Shown in pieces: positions 60,814-64,000 of a DNA stretch of 64,000 nucleotides. The stretch's first letter is position 1, and the number at the start of each line of letters is the position of its first letter. The stretch is from positions 300,449-364,448 of the forward strand of contig BCKL01000016.1 of NCBI GenBank assembly GCA_001600635.1. The letters are read 5' to 3'. A program made the translations under genes and the position numbers. This DNA is from Leucosporidium creatinivorum. Lineage: Eukaryota; Basidiomycota; Microbotryomycetes; Leucosporidiales; Leucosporidiaceae. The notes under the pieces were generated by a model, which saw only the letters and a list, made by a program, of their open reading frames with translations, ran no database searches and was not told the origin of the DNA.

Positions 60814-63800
60814 TCGTAGATGTTCCAGCTCTGCCAGGGAGAAAACAGTCAGCGGGAGAGCGGCAGCCAAGACGAAGGACAGCTCACCTTCCTCCACTTG
60901 TGATGTTTAAGATCCTTTGCCGGACCTGCGAGCGACGGAGGGAAAGAAGGAGCACAGCAAGGGGGGGAAAAGTCAGCTTCGGCACCGACTCGACCGAGGT
61001 AGCTCGGCTACTCAGAAACGAGCCTCTCACCTTCGATACCCCAAGCGCACTCCCTGAACCAGAGGAACGTCCCAACCACGGCGCCAGCAACGAGGGTGAA
61101 GACGATCCACTTGGTCCGTTGAGTCCATCGCCGAGACTTGAAGACGAAGTGGTCGAGGAGGAAGCCGACCATGATGACGGAGAACCACAGTGTTGGTAGC
61201 TATAGAGAAGACGAGATACGAGGTGAGCAGAAGCCTTGAAGGAGCGGCTTCATGAGAAGCGGGCGTGGAACGATCCAGCCGAGCACGAGCGGGGCGATCC
61301 AGCCGAGCACGAGCAGTGAGCGAGAAGGTAGAGACGACGCGAACGTACGTAGTGGTGAAGGTAGGTAACGCGACCCTGTAAGTCGAGATTCAAGTCAGTG
61401 ACAATACGAGGGAGCGTCGCCGCAAGCTGCAGGCTATAACGAACCATGATGAGGAAGGGGACTGCGAAGGCGAGGCGAGGTCAGCGTCGACGTCTGGGAG
61501 GCGGGACGAGATATGCAGCGTACTGTAGTGGAACGCCCATCCGCCGAAAGCGATCTTGGAAACGTAGAGGAACTGATTCCACTCTCCTGCGAGTCGGGAG
61601 AGGGCGAAGGGAGGTCAGCGCCGAACTAGCGAAGAACTTCGAGACACTCGACCCGTCGCGCAGGCGAGAGCTGAACTCACCGGGAGCGAAATCGTTGATC
61701 TTCCTCTGGAACCGCCCGAGATGCCACATGATGGTCCCGACCCAAACGGCCAAGCTCGCGCTCGCCATCCACCAAGTCACCGCGTTACCGAGGAGGTAGT
61801 ATTTAATCCCGTTGTCCTGCCATCCGTTCATGCGCATACCGTTCCAAAGGAAAGGCCACTCGAAGGGACCCGAGGCGATCGTGTCCTCCTTGTCGGCGTC
61901 GGGGACGAGGGCGTTGTTCGAGGTCATCATGGCGACGTTGAGGTGCCAGAAATCGCGGAAGAACGGGGAGCGGTAGAGCTTCTGGTCGCCGGCGGGGACT
62001 GCGAGGGAGAGCGAAGGGATCAGCTCTGCTCTGCTCGGCGAACTCGGCTCGACGTCGTTTCAGCGAAACTCACGGCGATCGTTCCAGTGCGACTCGATGT
62101 TCCAGTAGGTGTGCTCGTCCTTCGGGTTGTTGCTCTTGTCGCAGGATACCTCGACCTGCTTGAAGCCCCACTGGGGGAGGATGGCGTTCGAAGCGACGAG
62201 GTAGCATCCCGAGTTCTGATGTCTGAACCTCAGCCTCGTCGAAAGCGAGTGGATGCGCTCGAACTTGTGCCGACTGCCTCGTAGGAAGTCGTCGACGACC
62301 TCGACGACCCAGTAATCGTTGGAATCGCCGACCGTGGCGTTGCCGTAAGCCGAGACTTCGTGGTTGAGCTTGGAGACAGGAGCGACGACGGCGTGGGAGT
62401 GAAGGTTACGGCCGGTGGAAGCGTGGACGAGGCGCATCGTGTCACCGTGCTTGAGGTGGACGATGTCGCCGTTCGGGTCGATGGGGTCGGCCTCCCAGGT
62501 AGGCGTGACGATCCACTCGTTGTTCTCGTCCTTGTAGTGGTAGCAGGTGACTTGCTGCTGCTGAGATCCGACGGGGTAGGTCTGGACGTGCGAGTGAAGG
62601 AGTCCTCCTCCGTAGCCCATGTTTTTGAGCGTGAGCCTCGAGCCGAAGGCGGGTTCTGCGAGAGGGTTCGAGGTCAGCTTGACGATATAGAGGCAGAACG
62701 ATTCGTGTCCACTTACCCAGCGGGTTACGAGCAAAGTCGTTGCCCTCGAGATGAGCCTGGAAGAGCGAGCTCATCTGCGAGTCTCCTCCTCCCGAGCGGT
62801 TGAGGATGAGGAAGTGGATCTTGAAGCACAGCGCGTAGGTACAGAAGGGGATGACCATGAGGCAGAGGATGCGAGCGACCCAGTGGCGTATGTAGGTGCG
62901 CTGCAGATGAGGTGAAGTCAGCCTCGGCGGGTGAAAGTAGGCGCAAAGGCTGATAGCTCACCAGAGGCATCTTGAGGTCACCGAACTTGTTCCAGAGATC
63001 CTCGGCGGTGTAGATACCGACGAGCGCGGTGACGAAGAGGCCGACCCACTTGACGCTGGGGAGGGGAGAAGCGGGTTAGCCGAGCTCGACATCTCGAGGC
63101 GCGGAGAGAGGAAGCTCACCTAGCGACACATCCAATCGAAATGCCGGTCAGCGCCAAGAAGATCCACCACTCTTCCTCAAATGGCCTGTACGTAGCGCCG
63201 AGATTAGCTCAGCCGTCGACAATGAACCGAAAACGGAGGACTCACCTGCGCTGCTGGTTGTTGAAGCAGGCGAGGAAGTATACGGTGGTGAAGGTGAAGA
63301 AAAGGAGCATGGAGTCGAGGAGGACGAAGCGGCTAATGACGAGCCAGGCGAGGTCTGCGAGGGAAAGAATGAGCTCGGCGCTCCCATTTCTCCCCTCTAC
63401 CTCGCAATCGCGACTCACCGCAAAGGGTCATCAACGTGACGATGTGCTGGGACCACTTGGAGAACCTTAGCTCAACCGCTGTACCCCAAGCGAGCGGGAC
63501 CATGGCGATTCCGGGCAGAGCGAGGAGGACCCTCATCGCGCGGTAGGGGACGTGCTCGGGGTAGACGGCGCCCGAGGGGTAGTCGAAGGATCCATTGAAG
63601 CCCGTGAGAGCTCCTGCGAGGCCGACGAGCATCTTGCCGAGTGGTGGATGGACCTGGGAACGCCAAGGGGTCAGCGGAGCTTGCGAGCGAGACTGTTGAG
63701 CCCACGCACATCGAAGAAGAAGGTGCGGTTGAGGTAGAAGGCTCCGAACTTGCCGAAGTGGGCCTGTGTGATGCTGCGTTAGCGACAGCGAGCGTCTGAA

Positions 63801-64000
63801 GTACAGCAGCGAGAACGCACCTCGTCCCAGACGACCGAATTGTTAGCGCCAATGCGGTAGAGACGAGTGAAGAGGGAGAGGAAGGTGTAGACGATGAGAG
63901 GGATATGCGGTCGGACGTCTTGTGCTACTTCGCGAGCTACGGCGGTCTGTAGAAGAAGCGGGGTGAGCTCAGGACTGCCCGCGACGTGTTGACGCGGCGG
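60810..64000 (-). CDS. PMT4: PMT4-type protein O-mannosyltransferase (partial, 5' end outside window)
   Basis: ER multispanning enzyme that transfers mannose from dolichyl-phosphate-mannose to Ser/Thr of membrane and secreted proteins. The visible part starts in the exon at about 63945: [30 protein letters not shown] (catalytic Asp-Glu of the PMT family) and FFFDVHPPLGKMLVGL. Several membrane segments follow, then the lumenal MIR region: LTLKNMGYGGGLLHSH, VHASTGRNLHSHAV and LRFRHQNSGCYLVAS. The C-terminal membrane part includes PFEWPFLWNGMRMNGW and YLHHYLPTLWFSVIM. The end KDLKHHKWRKSWNIYD comes from two short last exons (stop 60810-60812). The HFGKFG motif and the WNIYD end favour PMT4/POMT1 over PMT1/PMT2. 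At least a dozen introns. Confidence 0.92.

Overview
This 64 kb window is nuclear DNA of a GC-rich, intron-rich fungus. Nearly every gene is cut by many short introns (about 50-90 bases) with GTGAGT/GTNNGT donors, a CTGAC-type branch site and CAG/TAG acceptors. Protein families such as EDE1, ATG2, TSC1, a KDM4-type demethylase, a MUP1-like permease and PMT4, together with the style of the introns, suggest a basidiomycete yeast, most likely Pucciniomycotina/Microbotryomycetes (the Rhodotorula-Sporobolomyces group). The lineage is inference; the gene calls come from motifs read directly in the translations. Introns were read by eye. Exon lists are given only where phases were checked.

Layout. 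0.2-0.7 kb: a small protein with a mitochondrial-like N-terminus. 0.8-2.2 kb: a gene remnant joined to repeat copy A, which holds a 190-base assembly gap. 2.4-12.3 kb: three minus-strand genes, EDE1 (endocytic scaffold), ADE8 (purine synthesis) and a large F-box protein. 12.75-13.7 kb: repeat copy B, inverted relative to A and nearly identical to it over about 500 bases. 13.8-16.1 kb: MUP1-like amino-acid permease. 16.95-23.9 kb: ATG2 (autophagy lipid transfer), divergent from an F-box-like gene at 24.3 kb. 25.8-26.8 kb: a short ubiquitin-like protein. 27.4-32.0 kb: a single-module NRPS (A-T-C-T), divergent from a membrane-anchored GH26-like glycosidase (32.5-34.9 kb). 35.2-41.0 kb: KDM4-type histone demethylase. 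41.5-42.3 kb: the 3' part of an unknown gene. 42.4-44.6 kb: FBXO21-like F-box/YccV protein. 45.2-47.4 kb: eIF4A. 48.2-48.9 kb: a small zinc-ribbon protein with a 16-base microexon. 49.2-50.5 kb: coiled-coil protein. 50.8-54.3 kb: TSC1 (hamartin), divergent from another F-box protein (54.5-56.2 kb). 56.5-57.6 kb: repeat copy C. 57.6-59.0 kb: a second ubiquitin-like protein fused to a domain that resembles the bacterial KPVIYLYP family. 59.7-59.9 kb: an orphan exon of a MUP1-like permease. 60.4-60.8 kb: a possible small gene. 60.8-64.0 kb: PMT4 protein O-mannosyltransferase, running off the window end.

Most genes are unrelated housekeeping genes and do not form a cluster. Two themes stand out. 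The ubiquitin system is represented by four F-box(-like) genes, a UBA-containing EDE1 and two ubiquitin-like proteins. TORC1, autophagy and amino-acid supply are represented by TSC1, ATG2 and a methionine-permease-like gene. The least ordinary parts are the fused ubiquitin-like/KPVIYLYP protein and its debris beside repeat A, the short NRPS without a visible release domain, and several small-scale duplications (repeats A/B/C, an eIF4A exon-intron junction copied into a neighbour, the permease exon).
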